A stretch of 64,000 nucleotides of DNA from Streptomyces roseoverticillatus. GTDB taxonomy: Bacteria > Actinomycetota > Actinomycetes > Streptomycetales > Streptomycetaceae. The notes beneath the pieces were generated by a model. It was not told where the DNA came from. It saw only the letters and a program-made list of their open reading frames with translations, and ran no database searches. Shown here one piece after another: positions 1-8,661 of this stretch (position 1 is its first letter; each line of letters opens with the position of its first letter). The stretch covers positions 1 through 64,000 of the forward strand of contig NZ_JOFL01000027.1 in NCBI RefSeq assembly GCF_000719265.1. The letters run 5' to 3'. A program made the position numbers and the translations under genes.

Positions 1-436
<436 letters not shown>

Positions 437-457
437 TCACGACACCCGAGGCGGGAC

Positions 458-476
458 TTAGCTTAGGCTAACCTAA
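458..476. promoter_or_regulatory. iron box (DmdR/IdeR-type operator)
   Basis: TTAGCTTAGGCTAACCTAA matches the actinobacterial iron-box consensus TTAGGTTAGGCTAACCTAA at 18 of 19 positions. This is the operator type bound by the iron-dependent repressors DmdR1 and IdeR. The only gene downstream in either direction that it could control is argC, on the minus strand, about 170 bp away. Regulation of argC is inferred from position alone. Confidence 0.75.
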
Positions 477-576
477 CCTGCCTCGGGCGAGAAGATCGAC
501 TCGTCCCTTCAGTCGTCTCTCCGGTCGTCTCTCCGGCAAGATCGCGCAAGGGCACGACGGGGATGATTCCCGCCCG

Positions 577-1395
577 TCAGGCGCACTCGCGCGTCGCGCA
601 GAGCTGCCACTGCGCGGGCCACCAGCCGCTCGGCAGGCCGTCGTTCGGCGCGACTTCGGTGATCTGCCAGTAGCGGTCGCGGTTCCACTCGCGGGCCGTC
701 ACCTTGAGCCGATGGTCGGCCAGTTCGGTGACGGTGTCCGGCTGGCTCAGGCCCACGAGCTCGTCGGGGACCTTGCCCAGGCTGTCCGCGGGGCGCCAGA
801 CGCCGTCGGAGCTCAGCTGGGTGCGCGACTCCATGGAGCGGTCCGGCTTGCCCGACGACGCCATGGCTATGAGGGTCCCGTTCGACCTTTTGAACAGGAC
901 GAGGAAGCCGTGGTACGGCGACGGCCGGAGACCGAAGTCCTCCGGAGCGGACCACGGCCCGCCCGCCGGCCCCTGCACGGAGTGGCAGAAGCCGCCGTGG
1001 TCGAGCCAGAAGACCTCCAGTCCGCCGGCGGCGTTCTCCACGGCGGTCACGAAGCTCGCCTTGGGGCCGACCGTGCCCGCGCTGACGCGCTCCCAGGCGC
1101 CGTAGGACCCGCCGGGCGCCGCCTGGGCCCGGTGCCACACGAACGGCAGCCCTTGCGTCGCGGTGGAGTCGTAGAACACCTGGAACTGATCGACCCGGCC
1201 GTCCGCGCGCGGCACGGAGACCGGGCTTCCGGACGGGGCCGTGGCGATGCCCCGGGCGGCGGTGTCCACGCTGCAGGCACCCGCGGTCACCGCGCTCTGC
1301 GCGGCGGGCGCCGCCGGCGCGGCGGCGAAGGTTCCCACACAGGCGATGGCGAGTGCGGCAGCAGCACGAGTGACTCTCCGGAAGGCTCTCCCCAT
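577..1395 (-). CDS. secreted lectin-like (PLL-type propeller) protein
   Basis: 272 residues. The chosen ATG at 1395 has an upstream GGTAGG and is followed by a basic stretch, a hydrophobic core and an Ala-rich cleavage region, so it is a Sec signal peptide. The frame is open back to 1458, but those earlier starts lack a ribosome site and spoil the signal. The mature part has repeated Trp/Tyr-rich blades (FVWHRAQ, LEVFWLDHGGF, GFLVLFKRSNGTL) like the carbohydrate-binding beta-propeller lectins of the PLL family. It ends with a Cys pair. A role in extracellular glycan binding is inferred; the ligand is unknown. Confidence 0.7.
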   Translation of the reverse strand: MGRAFRRVTRAAAALAIACVGTFAAAPAAPAAQSAVTAGACSVDTAARGIATAPSGSPVSVPRADGRVDQFQVFYDSTATQGLPFVWHRAQAAPGGSYGAWERVSAGTVGPKASFVTAVENAAGGLEVFWLDHGGFCHSVQGPAGGPWSAPEDFGLRPSPYHGFLVLFKRSNGTLIAMASSGKPDRSMESRTQLSSDGVWRPADSLGKVPDELVGLSQPDTVTELADHRLKVTAREWNRDRYWQITEVAPNDGLPSGWWPAQWQLCATRECA

Positions 1396-2175
1396 GAGCC
1401 AACACCTACCCCAGCAAGGCCGGTTCATACACGAGTTCGCGTCTCGCTCACGCGGCACGGCAGTACCTCGGAACGCGGACGTCCGCTACGGCGGAACCGC
1501 CTGAACCGGCCGACGCGCCCCCGGCTCCCGGGGCGGAAGCCGCCGCACCGGGGCATGACAACGGCACGTGCGTCTGTAATGCAGCCTCCACACGCTCGCA
1601 ACAAACCCGCACGGCCTACGAGGAACGGATGCCGGACGTCGACATGCGGTCCGCCGCCGACCGCCCCGCGGGGGGCGAGGGCGGCCACGAAGTCCTGAAC
1701 CGCGTCTGGGCGCCGGGCTCTACCATGCCCCGCCCCGAAACGGAACCATGCCGTCGGTCCCTTGCGCGTGATCGGGGAACCACAGGCCGGAAAGCACCTC
1801 CACCGCTCCTTCACCCGTTCTGCACCGATGGCGAGAAGCGCGACGGCCACCGGCCTGGCCAGTGTGCGGACCTCGCAGCCGTACGGAGGCACGTATTCAC
1901 CTTCGGCGGAGGAATCCGCCGGTCCGCGCAGTGCCGGGCGGGGCCCGTACGGCCGCCCGCCCCAGGGCCGCACTCCCGCATCCCTCGCCCGCCGCACCCG
2001 CAAGGGCCGCTTCCCGCCACCCGCGGACCTGCCCCGACGCCCCCGCCCGTCCGCCCTCTCGACCGGAACTGCACTGTCCGGGCCGCCGCGGCGCCGTGAG
2101 ACTCGACCAGCGTGAGCACCGGATGCCGGCCCGGTTCACCGACCCACCCGTTCCGACCACGTGAGGAGCGTGCCG
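1396..2175. other. 780-bp intergenic region, no gene recognised
   Basis: The region lies between the divergent lectin-like gene and the Cys-rich peptide gene. Open frames exist on both strands, but none has a ribosome site, recognisable motif or homologous look. It should contain promoters for both flanking genes. I could not identify convincing -35/-10 pairs or operators. Confidence 0.5.
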
Positions 2176-2373
2176 ATGTACGCAAAGTTCGCGGAACTGG
2201 GCAGCCGCCTTCTCGGGAAGTTCGTGCCCGAGATCGACGCGGCCGCCGCAGAGCTCCTGTCCTGCGGCAACTACCCCGCCTGCTGGCAGTGCAGTGGGAA
2301 GTGCGGCTACAACGCCCCCTGCTGGGCCTGCTGCAACTCCAACGGCTGCCCGACGATCGTCTGTCAGTGCTAG
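2176..2373 (+). CDS. Cys-rich peptide precursor (candidate RiPP or disulfide-rich bacteriocin)
   Basis: 65 residues from the ATG at 2176, with GAGGAG seven bases upstream; an earlier in-frame GTG at 2161 overlaps that site. Residues 1-29 form a Cys-free amphipathic leader-like part with charged residues and an Ala run. The rest (residues 30-65) contains ten cysteines, including CWQC, CWACC and a C-terminal CQC. No hydrophobic signal peptide is visible, so export probably uses the dedicated ABC transporter downstream. The next four genes encode redox, export and peptidase proteins, which supports a processed disulfide-rich product. I recognise no named family. Confidence 0.8.
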   Translation: MYAKFAELGSRLLGKFVPEIDAAAAELLSCGNYPACWQCSGKCGYNAPCWACCNSNGCPTIVCQC

Positions 2374-2557
2374 CAACCGTCAGGGCTGGTGACCGTCACT
2401 GCTCGCGACCGATCAGTACGCGCAACCCCTCGGTGCTCGCGATCGCCAGTGATCACGAGAGCTGAGCACACCCGATAGCAACACCGGAACGAACGCCCCG
2501 ACCGGGAACGTCACGCAACCACCGGACGTCACGCGAACGCTGGAGGAGGAGAACCGG

Positions 2558-3109
2558 ATGGGCTGTCTGGCCATCGGAATCCAGTGCCTGATCGGCGCGG
2601 TGTTCCTCGCCTCGTCGGCCGGGAAGCTGACCGGGCGAAGAGCCTTCGACCGGTTCGTGTCCTCGGTGGCGGGCATGCGGGTCGTGCCCTTCCGCTCGGC
2701 CCGGTCGGTGGCGCGGGCCGTGGTGGCGGCCGAAGGCGCGGTGTGCGTGAGCCTCGCCGTGCCCGTGCCGGCCGCCACGGTCGTGGGGCTGGCGATCGCG
2801 GCGGGCCTGCTGGCGGTCTTCACCGCCGGCATCGCGCTCTCCGTGCGGCGCGGCGTGCGGACGCCCTGCCGGTGTTTCGGCGCCTCGCAGGCCCCTCTCG
2901 GCCCGAGGCACATCATCCGCAACCTCGCGCTCACGGCCGCGGCGGTCACCGGCGCCGCGGCCGTGACCGCGGGCGGCACGGCCACCCCGGGCGGGGTGGC
3001 CGTCGCCGTGCTCGGCGGCCTGCTCCTGGGCGCGCTGGTCGCCGCGCTCGACGACATCCTCGACCTGTTCCGGCCCGTCGAGGCGCGCACGCACCCGTAC
3101 GGAACCTGA
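2558..3109 (+). CDS. MauE/DoxX-family redox-associated membrane protein
   Basis: 183 residues starting at an ATG after GGAGGAGAA. There are about four membrane segments (near 5-20, 55-70, 72-95 and 118-170). A CRCFG motif (C104, C106) follows the third, as is typical for MauE-like proteins. Known MauE-type proteins assist disulfide formation in exported proteins, for example in methylamine dehydrogenase. Here the gene lies 184 bp after the Cys-rich precursor and just before a thioredoxin. Moving electrons to or from the thioredoxin during cysteine pairing in the membrane is therefore a reasonable inference. Confidence 0.8.
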   Translation: MGCLAIGIQCLIGAVFLASSAGKLTGRRAFDRFVSSVAGMRVVPFRSARSVARAVVAAEGAVCVSLAVPVPAATVVGLAIAAGLLAVFTAGIALSVRRGVRTPCRCFGASQAPLGPRHIIRNLALTAAAVTGAAAVTAGGTATPGGVAVAVLGGLLLGALVAALDDILDLFRPVEARTHPYGT

Positions 3110-3150
3110 GCGAACACGGATTCCGAGCGAACCCGGAGGAGACGACTCCC

Positions 3151-3705
3151 ATGCCCGTCCTGATCGCGGCGGTGGTCCTGGTGGGACTGCTCTGTACGCT
3201 GGACCTTCTCCTCACCCTGGGGGTGATCAAGCGGTTGCGGGAACACACCGCGCTGCTGGCCAAGGCGGCCGAGGGCTCGCCTCCCGGCAGACCGCCCGTC
3301 ATCAAGGTCGGCGAGGAGGTCGGCGAGTTCAGCGCCGTCTGCGTCGACGGCGAGGCGCTGACCCGCGAGTCGCTGTCCGGCGACACCCTGGTGGCGTTCT
3401 TCTCCCCCAGCTGCGGCCCGTGCCACGAGATGCTGCCGAAGTTCGCGGAGTACGCGCGGACGGTGCCCGGCGGCCGGAAGCAGGTGCTGGCCGTGGTGGT
3501 CGGCACGCCCGAGCGCACCAAGGGGCAGGTCGCCGGGCTGAGCGAGGTCGCCCGCGTCGTGGTGCAGGACACCGACCTGGCCCTGACCGACGCGTTCCAG
3601 GTCTTCGGCTTCCCGACGCTGCTGCAGGTCACGATGGACGGCGCGGGCAGGCCCGTGATCGCGCGCAACAGCGTGAACCTGGATGTGCCCGTCGTGGCGG
3701 CATGA
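3151..3705 (+). CDS. membrane-anchored TlpA-like thioredoxin
   Basis: 184 residues. The start ATG has GGAGGA upstream. A single N-terminal membrane anchor (about residues 3-24) precedes an extracytoplasmic redoxin domain with the catalytic CGPC motif (C88, C91) and a cis-Pro region (FGFPTLL). TlpA-like proteins reduce or isomerise disulfides outside the membrane. The stop overlaps the start of the ABC transporter by ATGA, so translation is coupled. The likely substrate is the ten-cysteine peptide encoded upstream. Confidence 0.85.
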   Translation: MPVLIAAVVLVGLLCTLDLLLTLGVIKRLREHTALLAKAAEGSPPGRPPVIKVGEEVGEFSAVCVDGEALTRESLSGDTLVAFFSPSCGPCHEMLPKFAEYARTVPGGRKQVLAVVVGTPERTKGQVAGLSEVARVVVQDTDLALTDAFQVFGFPTLLQVTMDGAGRPVIARNSVNLDVPVVAA

Positions 3706-5576
3706 GCGGGCTCCCGGCCACGGCCCGGCGCACCGCCGCGGCCGCCGCGCTGGTCGCGAGCGCGGCGCCCGCGGCGCTCGGGTGCTATCTGGCGCTGACC
3801 CTGGTGGCCGGCGCCCTGCCCGTGGTCACCGCCTGGCTGACCAAGCTGCTGCTCGACGGGCTGGGCTCGGGCGCCTCCTTCGGCGCGCTCGCGGGCCTGG
3901 CGGCCGGGCTCGCCGCGGCCGGGGTCGTCATCGCCGTGGCGCCCCAGAGCAGCCAGTACCTGCGGCGCGAACTCGACCGCAGGGTCGGGCTCCTCGCCGA
4001 CGACCGGCTGTTCACGGCCGTGGAGGGCTTCAACGGCCTGGGGCGCTTCGAGGACCCGCGCTTCCTGGACCGGCTCCGGCTCGCGCAGAGCTCCGGCGGC
4101 GGCACACCCAACCAGGCCGTCGACGGCGCCGTCGGCATCGCCCGCAGCGCCATCACCATCGGCGGCTTCCTCGGCTCCCTGTCGCTGCTCAGCCCGTGGA
4201 TGACCGCCCTGGTCCTGGGCGCCGCCGTGCCGACCCTGGTGTCCGAGGTCGCCATGGCGCGCCGCAAGGCGCGCACCCTCTGGGACATCGGGCCCGTGGA
4301 GCGGCGGCAGATGTTCTACAGCGAGCTGCTGTCGAGCGTCGAAGCCGCCAAGGAGATCCGGCTGTTCGGCACCGGCGCGTTCCTGCGGGGGCGGATGCTG
4401 GCCGACCGGCGCACGGCCGACGCGGCGAAGCGCGCGGTCGACCGGCGGGAGGCCCTCGTGCAGTCGGGGCTCGGGCTGCTGGCCGCGCTCGTCTCGGGCG
4501 GCGGCCTGCTGTGGGCGGTGGGCGCCGCGCACGCGGGCACCCTGTCGGCCGGCGACGTCGTCATGTTCGTGGCCGCGGTCGCCGGCATCCAGGGCGCGCT
4601 GGCCACGCTGGCGAGCGAGGTGGCCCGCTCGCACCAGGCGCTGCTGATGTTCGACCACTACCTCGCGGTCGCGGGCGCCGGGCCGGACCTGCCCGTGCCC
4701 GCCGCGCCCGCCGCGCTGCCGCCGCTGGCCCGCGGCATCGAACTGCGCGACGTGTGGTTCCGCTACTCCCCCGAGCACCCGTGGGTACTGCGCGGCGCCT
4801 GCCTGCGCCTGCAGCACGGCCGGGCGCTCGCCCTGGTCGGGCTGAACGGCGCCGGCAAGTCCACCCTGGTGAAGCTGTTGTGCCGCTTCTACGACCCCGA
4901 GCGGGGCGCGATCCTGTGGGACGGCGTGGACATCCGCACCGTCGACGTCGCCGCACTGCGGCGGCGCATCGGCGCGGTGTTCCAGGACTACATGCACTAC
5001 GACATGACGGCCGCGGAAAACATCTCCCTCGGCGACCTCACCGCACTCGGCGACCGTCCGCGCGTCGAGGCGGCGGCGGAGCGCGCCGGCATCCACGCCA
5101 AGGTCGCGGCCCTGCCCCACGGGTACGACACGCTGCTGTCGCGGAGATTCTTCATGGAGGCCGACAAGGACAACCCGGAGACCGGTGTGGTCCTCTCCGG
5201 CGGGCAGCGGCAGCGGCTCGCGCTCGCCCGCGCGTTCCTCCGGGACCGGCGCGACCTGATGATCCTCGACGAGCCCTCGGCCGGGCTCGACGCCGAGGCG
5301 GAACACGAGATCCACACCGCGCTGCGGCAGCACCGCGGCGAGCGGACCAGCCTCCTCATCTCCCACCGCCTCGGCGCGGTGCGCGACGCGGACGTCATCG
5401 CCGTCCTGGAGGACGGCCGCGTCGTCGAACAGGGCCCGCACGCCGAGCTCATCGGCTCCGGCGGCCGCTACGCCCGCCTGTTCGCCCTCCAGGCCGCCGG
5501 CTACCGGCCCGGCGAGGAGGCCGGCCCCGCCGGCGGGCCGGCGAACGCGCCCACGTTCACGGGAGAGCCCCGGTGA
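3702..5576 (+). CDS. ABC exporter, fused permease and ATPase
   Basis: 624 residues. An N-terminal six-helix exporter domain (about 1-330) is followed by an ATPase with Walker A GLNGAGKST (380-388), LSGGQ and the Walker B run LMILDEP. It lacks an N-terminal C39 peptidase domain, so leader removal must come from another enzyme, probably the S26 peptidase encoded next. The start overlaps the thioredoxin stop and the stop overlaps the next start (GTGA), showing a tight operon. Export of the Cys-rich peptide is inferred from context. Confidence 0.88.
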   Translation: MSGLPATARRTAAAAALVASAAPAALGCYLALTLVAGALPVVTAWLTKLLLDGLGSGASFGALAGLAAGLAAAGVVIAVAPQSSQYLRRELDRRVGLLADDRLFTAVEGFNGLGRFEDPRFLDRLRLAQSSGGGTPNQAVDGAVGIARSAITIGGFLGSLSLLSPWMTALVLGAAVPTLVSEVAMARRKARTLWDIGPVERRQMFYSELLSSVEAAKEIRLFGTGAFLRGRMLADRRTADAAKRAVDRREALVQSGLGLLAALVSGGGLLWAVGAAHAGTLSAGDVVMFVAAVAGIQGALATLASEVARSHQALLMFDHYLAVAGAGPDLPVPAAPAALPPLARGIELRDVWFRYSPEHPWVLRGACLRLQHGRALALVGLNGAGKSTLVKLLCRFYDPERGAILWDGVDIRTVDVAALRRRIGAVFQDYMHYDMTAAENISLGDLTALGDRPRVEAAAERAGIHAKVAALPHGYDTLLSRRFFMEADKDNPETGVVLSGGQRQRLALARAFLRDRRDLMILDEPSAGLDAEAEHEIHTALRQHRGERTSLLISHRLGAVRDADVIAVLEDGRVVEQGPHAELIGSGGRYARLFALQAAGYRPGEEAGPAGGPANAPTFTGEPR

Positions 5577-6082
5577 CGGGCGGGCCCGCGCCCCGGCCCC
5601 GGCTGCGCCGCGCGGCGGCGGTCGCGGCCGGCCTGGCGCTGGGCACGGCCGTATCGCTGGCGCGCGGCCTGGTCGTGGTCACCGTCCGCGGCACGAGCAT
5701 GGCGCCGGCCTTCCGTGACGGCGACCGCGTGCTCGTACGGCGCGGCCCGCGCCCGGCCGTCGGCCAGGTGGTGGTGGCCGAGCGGCCGGCGGGCGGCGGC
5801 ACCTGGCCGGCCCCGCCGGTGCGCCCCGGGGCCGGCACGGCCGGCGTCCGCGGCCGCGACTGGCTCATCAAGCGCGTGGCCGCCCTCCCCGGCGACCCCG
5901 TCCCCCGCGACCGTGTCCGCTCCCTGGCCGCGGCGCCGGAGCAGCGCGTGCCGCCGGGGAAGGTCGTCCTCCTCGGGGACAACGGGAGGGTCAGCTTCGA
6001 CTCCCGGGACGTGGGCTACTTCCCGCTGGACCGCGTCCTGGGCACGGTCGTCACACGTAGCCCTCGGGGATCGTCTTCCTGA
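5573..6082 (+). CDS. S26-family signal peptidase
   Basis: 169 residues from a GTG overlapping the ABC gene by four bases. An N-terminal membrane segment (about 13-30) is followed by the catalytic Ser in GTSMAP (S42), the Lys in LIKRVAALPGD (K100) and a C-terminal SFDSRDVGYFP box. These are the signature boxes of type I signal peptidases (S26). Its place as last gene of the cluster suggests it removes the leader of the peptide encoded at 2176. Its 3' end overlaps the convergent DUF3515 gene by 32 bp. Confidence 0.87.
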   Translation: MTGGPAPRPRLRRAAAVAAGLALGTAVSLARGLVVVTVRGTSMAPAFRDGDRVLVRRGPRPAVGQVVVAERPAGGGTWPAPPVRPGAGTAGVRGRDWLIKRVAALPGDPVPRDRVRSLAAAPEQRVPPGKVVLLGDNGRVSFDSRDVGYFPLDRVLGTVVTRSPRGSSS

Positions 6083-6563
6083 TGCGGGCGGCGAGTTCGG
6101 CGAGGACAGCGGGGCCGTCGGTGTCGCCGCCCCCGCCCGCGTACTCCTTCGGCAGGGTCACCTCGACCCATGCGGCGCGGTGCGTGGCGAGAAAGCGGAC
6201 GCCACCGTCGGACTGCGGCTCCGCGAACCACTCGATGCCGCCGATGTCCCACGCGGGCGCATAGCGGTCGTAGCTCTTGGAGCCGTACGTGAGCGCCTCG
6301 GGCCGGGGCACACCGCAGCGCAGGACGACCGCCGGTGCGCCCCACTGCGCGGTGAACTCCGATACGGGCCGGGGCGTGCCCCGCTCCAGGCCCGCCACGG
6401 TGGCGGGCAGTTCCGTGTGCAGGGCACGGCAGTGGGCGGCCTCCTGCGCCGGCGGCCGGGGCACGGCGCGGGCCGCGGCGCCGCCCGTCGAGGCCGATCC
6501 GGCGAGGGCGAGGAGCGCCGCGGCGGCGGGCAGGGCGCGTAACCGGCGGGGCCAGGTCTTCAC
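6051..6563 (-). CDS. DUF3515 secreted or lipid-linked protein
   Basis: 170 residues from a GTG at 6563. An N-terminal basic and hydrophobic stretch looks like a signal peptide. The mature part has the DUF3515 hallmark of TAQWGAP followed by VLRCGVPRP, with later conserved FAEPQSDGG and EVTLPKEY segments. The frame stays open to 6713, but that extension is Cys/Pro-rich, has no ribosome site and hides the signal. DUF3515 proteins occur across Streptomyces; the function is unknown. The end overlaps the convergent peptidase gene. Confidence 0.75.
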   Translation of the reverse strand: MKTWPRRLRALPAAAALLALAGSASTGGAAARAVPRPPAQEAAHCRALHTELPATVAGLERGTPRPVSEFTAQWGAPAVVLRCGVPRPEALTYGSKSYDRYAPAWDIGGIEWFAEPQSDGGVRFLATHRAAWVEVTLPKEYAGGGGDTDGPAVLAELAARIRKTIPEGYV

Positions 6564-6694
6564 CGGATGATCATACGGGGGCGCCGTAAGCACAAATGAG
6601 GCCCGATCGCACTCAAGTGGAACCAGTCGGCCCATTGAGGGCGTAGTACATAGCGTCAAGATCACACAGGACGAGACGCAAGGAGAATACGATC

Positions 6695-7612
6695 TTGGAA
6701 CGCACAGGCGCACGTCCCTCCCGCCGCACGGTCCTCACCCTCGGCGCCGGCACGGCCCTGGCCGCCGCCATGGCCACCGGCGGGACGGCCCGCGCGGCGA
6801 CGCCCGGCGGGGACCGGATCTCCGGCCGGCTGCGCGAGCTGGAGCAGGAGCACTCCGCCCGGCTCGGGGTGTTCGCCCACAACACGGTGACGGGCAGGAC
6901 GGTGGCCCACCGGGCCGACGAGCTCTTCCCGATGTGCTCGACGTTCAAGACGCTCGCCGTCGCCGCCGTCCTGCGGGACCTCGACCGCAAGGGCGAGTTC
7001 CTCGCCAAGCGCATCCACTACACCAAGAAGGAGGTCGAGGACTCGGGCTACGACAAGATCACGGGCACGGATGAGCACGTCGCGGGCGGCATGACCGTCG
7101 AGGAGCTGTGCGCCGCGGCCGTCTCCTACAGCGACAACGGCGCGGCCAACCTCCTCCTGCGCGAACTGGGCGGCCCCGACGCCGTCACCCGCTTCTGCCG
7201 CTCGATCGGGGACGGGAAGACCCGCCTCGACCGGTGGGAGCCCGCACTGAACTCGGCGGAGCCGGACCGCATCACCGACACCACCACCCCCCGGGCCATA
7301 GGCCGCACCTACGCGCACCTCGTCCTGGGCAACGCCCTCGCCCCCGAGGACCGCAAGCGGCTGACCGGCTGGCTGCTCGCCAACACGACCAGCGACCAGA
7401 GGATCCGGAAGGGCATCCCCGCGGGCTGGACCGTCGCGGACAAGACCGGCGCCGGCTCGTACGGCACCAACAACGACGTGGCCGTCACCTGGTCCCCGAA
7501 GGGGGCGCCGGTCGTCATGTCCATCCTCACGACCAAGCACGAGGCCACGGCGAAGGGGGACGACGCCCTCGTCGCCGGGACGGCGAAGATCCTGGCGTCG
7601 GCGCTCGGCTGA
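6695..7612 (+). CDS. class A beta-lactamase
   Basis: 305 residues from a TTG with AAGGAG nine bases upstream. A Tat signal (SRR followed by a hydrophobic stretch and TARA) directs the folded enzyme out of the cell. Catalytic motifs are all present: STFK (Ser82, Lys85), SDN, the omega-loop WEPALN and the KTG triad. The enzyme should hydrolyse beta-lactams outside the membrane through an acyl-serine. It stands alone with its own terminator and no BlaI/BlaR-like regulator next to it. Substrate range cannot be read from the sequence. Confidence 0.93.
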   Translation: MERTGARPSRRTVLTLGAGTALAAAMATGGTARAATPGGDRISGRLRELEQEHSARLGVFAHNTVTGRTVAHRADELFPMCSTFKTLAVAAVLRDLDRKGEFLAKRIHYTKKEVEDSGYDKITGTDEHVAGGMTVEELCAAAVSYSDNGAANLLLRELGGPDAVTRFCRSIGDGKTRLDRWEPALNSAEPDRITDTTTPRAIGRTYAHLVLGNALAPEDRKRLTGWLLANTTSDQRIRKGIPAGWTVADKTGAGSYGTNNDVAVTWSPKGAPVVMSILTTKHEATAKGDDALVAGTAKILASALG

Positions 7613-7635
7613 TCCTCCCTTCCGCAAGCGGCTTC

Positions 7636-7665
7636 TGACGGGCCGGCACTTCCACCGGCCCGTCA
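7636..7665. terminator. bidirectional terminator hairpin
   Basis: Perfect 11-bp arms around an 8-base loop lie between the convergent beta-lactamase and universal stress genes. The right arm includes the stop codon of the stress gene. Confidence 0.8.
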
Positions 7666-8529
7666 GGGGTGCGGCACCACCGCCACGGGGCACGGTGCGT
7701 GGTGCAGGACCGCGTGGGCCACGTGACCGATGCGCGGCAGGCCGTGCGGGCCGGACGCATGGCGCCCGACGACCATGAGGGCGGCGCTCCCGCAGGAGGA
7801 CAGCAGCACCTGCGCCGCGCTCCCCATCTCCACCTGCTCGGCGACCTCGACCTGCGGATGGCGGGCGCGCCACGGCTCCAGCGCGTCGCCCAGCCGCTTC
7901 TGTTCGAGCGCGGCGAGCCCGCCGGTCTCGTCGGCCAGCCGCATGGAGCCGGGCCCCCAGTCGACGACCGGGGGCAGCGACCAGGCGCGTACAGCCCGCA
8001 GTCCGGCCCCGCGCGCGGCGGCGGCCCCGAAGGCGAACCCCAGGACTCCGTCCGGCTCCTCGCCCACACCGGCCAGCACCTCGCCGGCCTCCCCCACCTG
8101 CTCCTGCCCCTGCTCGGGGCTGCGGACGAGGACGACCGGCCCCTTGGCCTGCCGCAGCACGTGCAGGGCGATGGAACCGATCAGGTACCCGACGAACGCC
8201 CCGTGGCCGCGCGAGCCGAGGACGAGCACGTCCGCCTCGGCGGACTCGGCCACGAGCGCGGGCACCGGGTCGGCGTGCAGCAGCCGGGCCGTGACCGGAA
8301 GGTCTGGGTGACGCCCCGTCACCCGGGCCCGGGTCTCGCGCAGCAGGTCCCCGGCCCAGCGCTGCTGCGCCTCGGTGTCCACGGTGACCGGGAGGTCCAG
8401 GGGCTGCTGGGTCCAGGCGTGGACGAGGCGCAGCTCCATGCCCCGGCGCACGGCCTCGGCCGCCGCCCAGTCCGCCGCGGCACTGCCGTGCTCGCTGCCG
8501 TCCACACCAACGGTGATCACGCCGGACAC
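7663..8529 (-). CDS. universal stress protein, two tandem Usp domains
   Basis: 288 residues from a GTG at 8529 with GGAGG close upstream. Two Usp domains follow each other. The first opens with ITVGVDGSEHG and has a GSRGHGAFVG nucleotide-binding loop. The second carries VVGRHASGPHG and ends in CPVAVVPHP. Cytoplasmic tandem Usp proteins bind ATP and respond to stress or dormancy in actinomycetes. It is monocistronic and convergent with the beta-lactamase. The frame extends to 8622 but without a better start. Confidence 0.88.
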   Translation of the reverse strand: MSGVITVGVDGSEHGSAAADWAAAEAVRRGMELRLVHAWTQQPLDLPVTVDTEAQQRWAGDLLRETRARVTGRHPDLPVTARLLHADPVPALVAESAEADVLVLGSRGHGAFVGYLIGSIALHVLRQAKGPVVLVRSPEQGQEQVGEAGEVLAGVGEEPDGVLGFAFGAAAARGAGLRAVRAWSLPPVVDWGPGSMRLADETGGLAALEQKRLGDALEPWRARHPQVEVAEQVEMGSAAQVLLSSCGSAALMVVGRHASGPHGLPRIGHVAHAVLHHAPCPVAVVPHP

Positions 8530-8661
8530 AGGGCCTCCATGGTGCGCGGGGAAGTCTTCTCCTTGTGGCCACTGTCCGGCCGTGGCCGCCCCCGGGGCGG
8601 GGGCCGCAGGGGCCGGCCACACGGACGAGTGACTCCAGCTGGACTCGTGGCGCCGGCCGGG

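Noticed and set aside
1425..2376. Overlapping frames on both strands before and across the Cys-rich peptide
   Set aside because: No ribosome sites, no families and biased Arg/Pro/Gly content; the 65-residue peptide is the only supported product.
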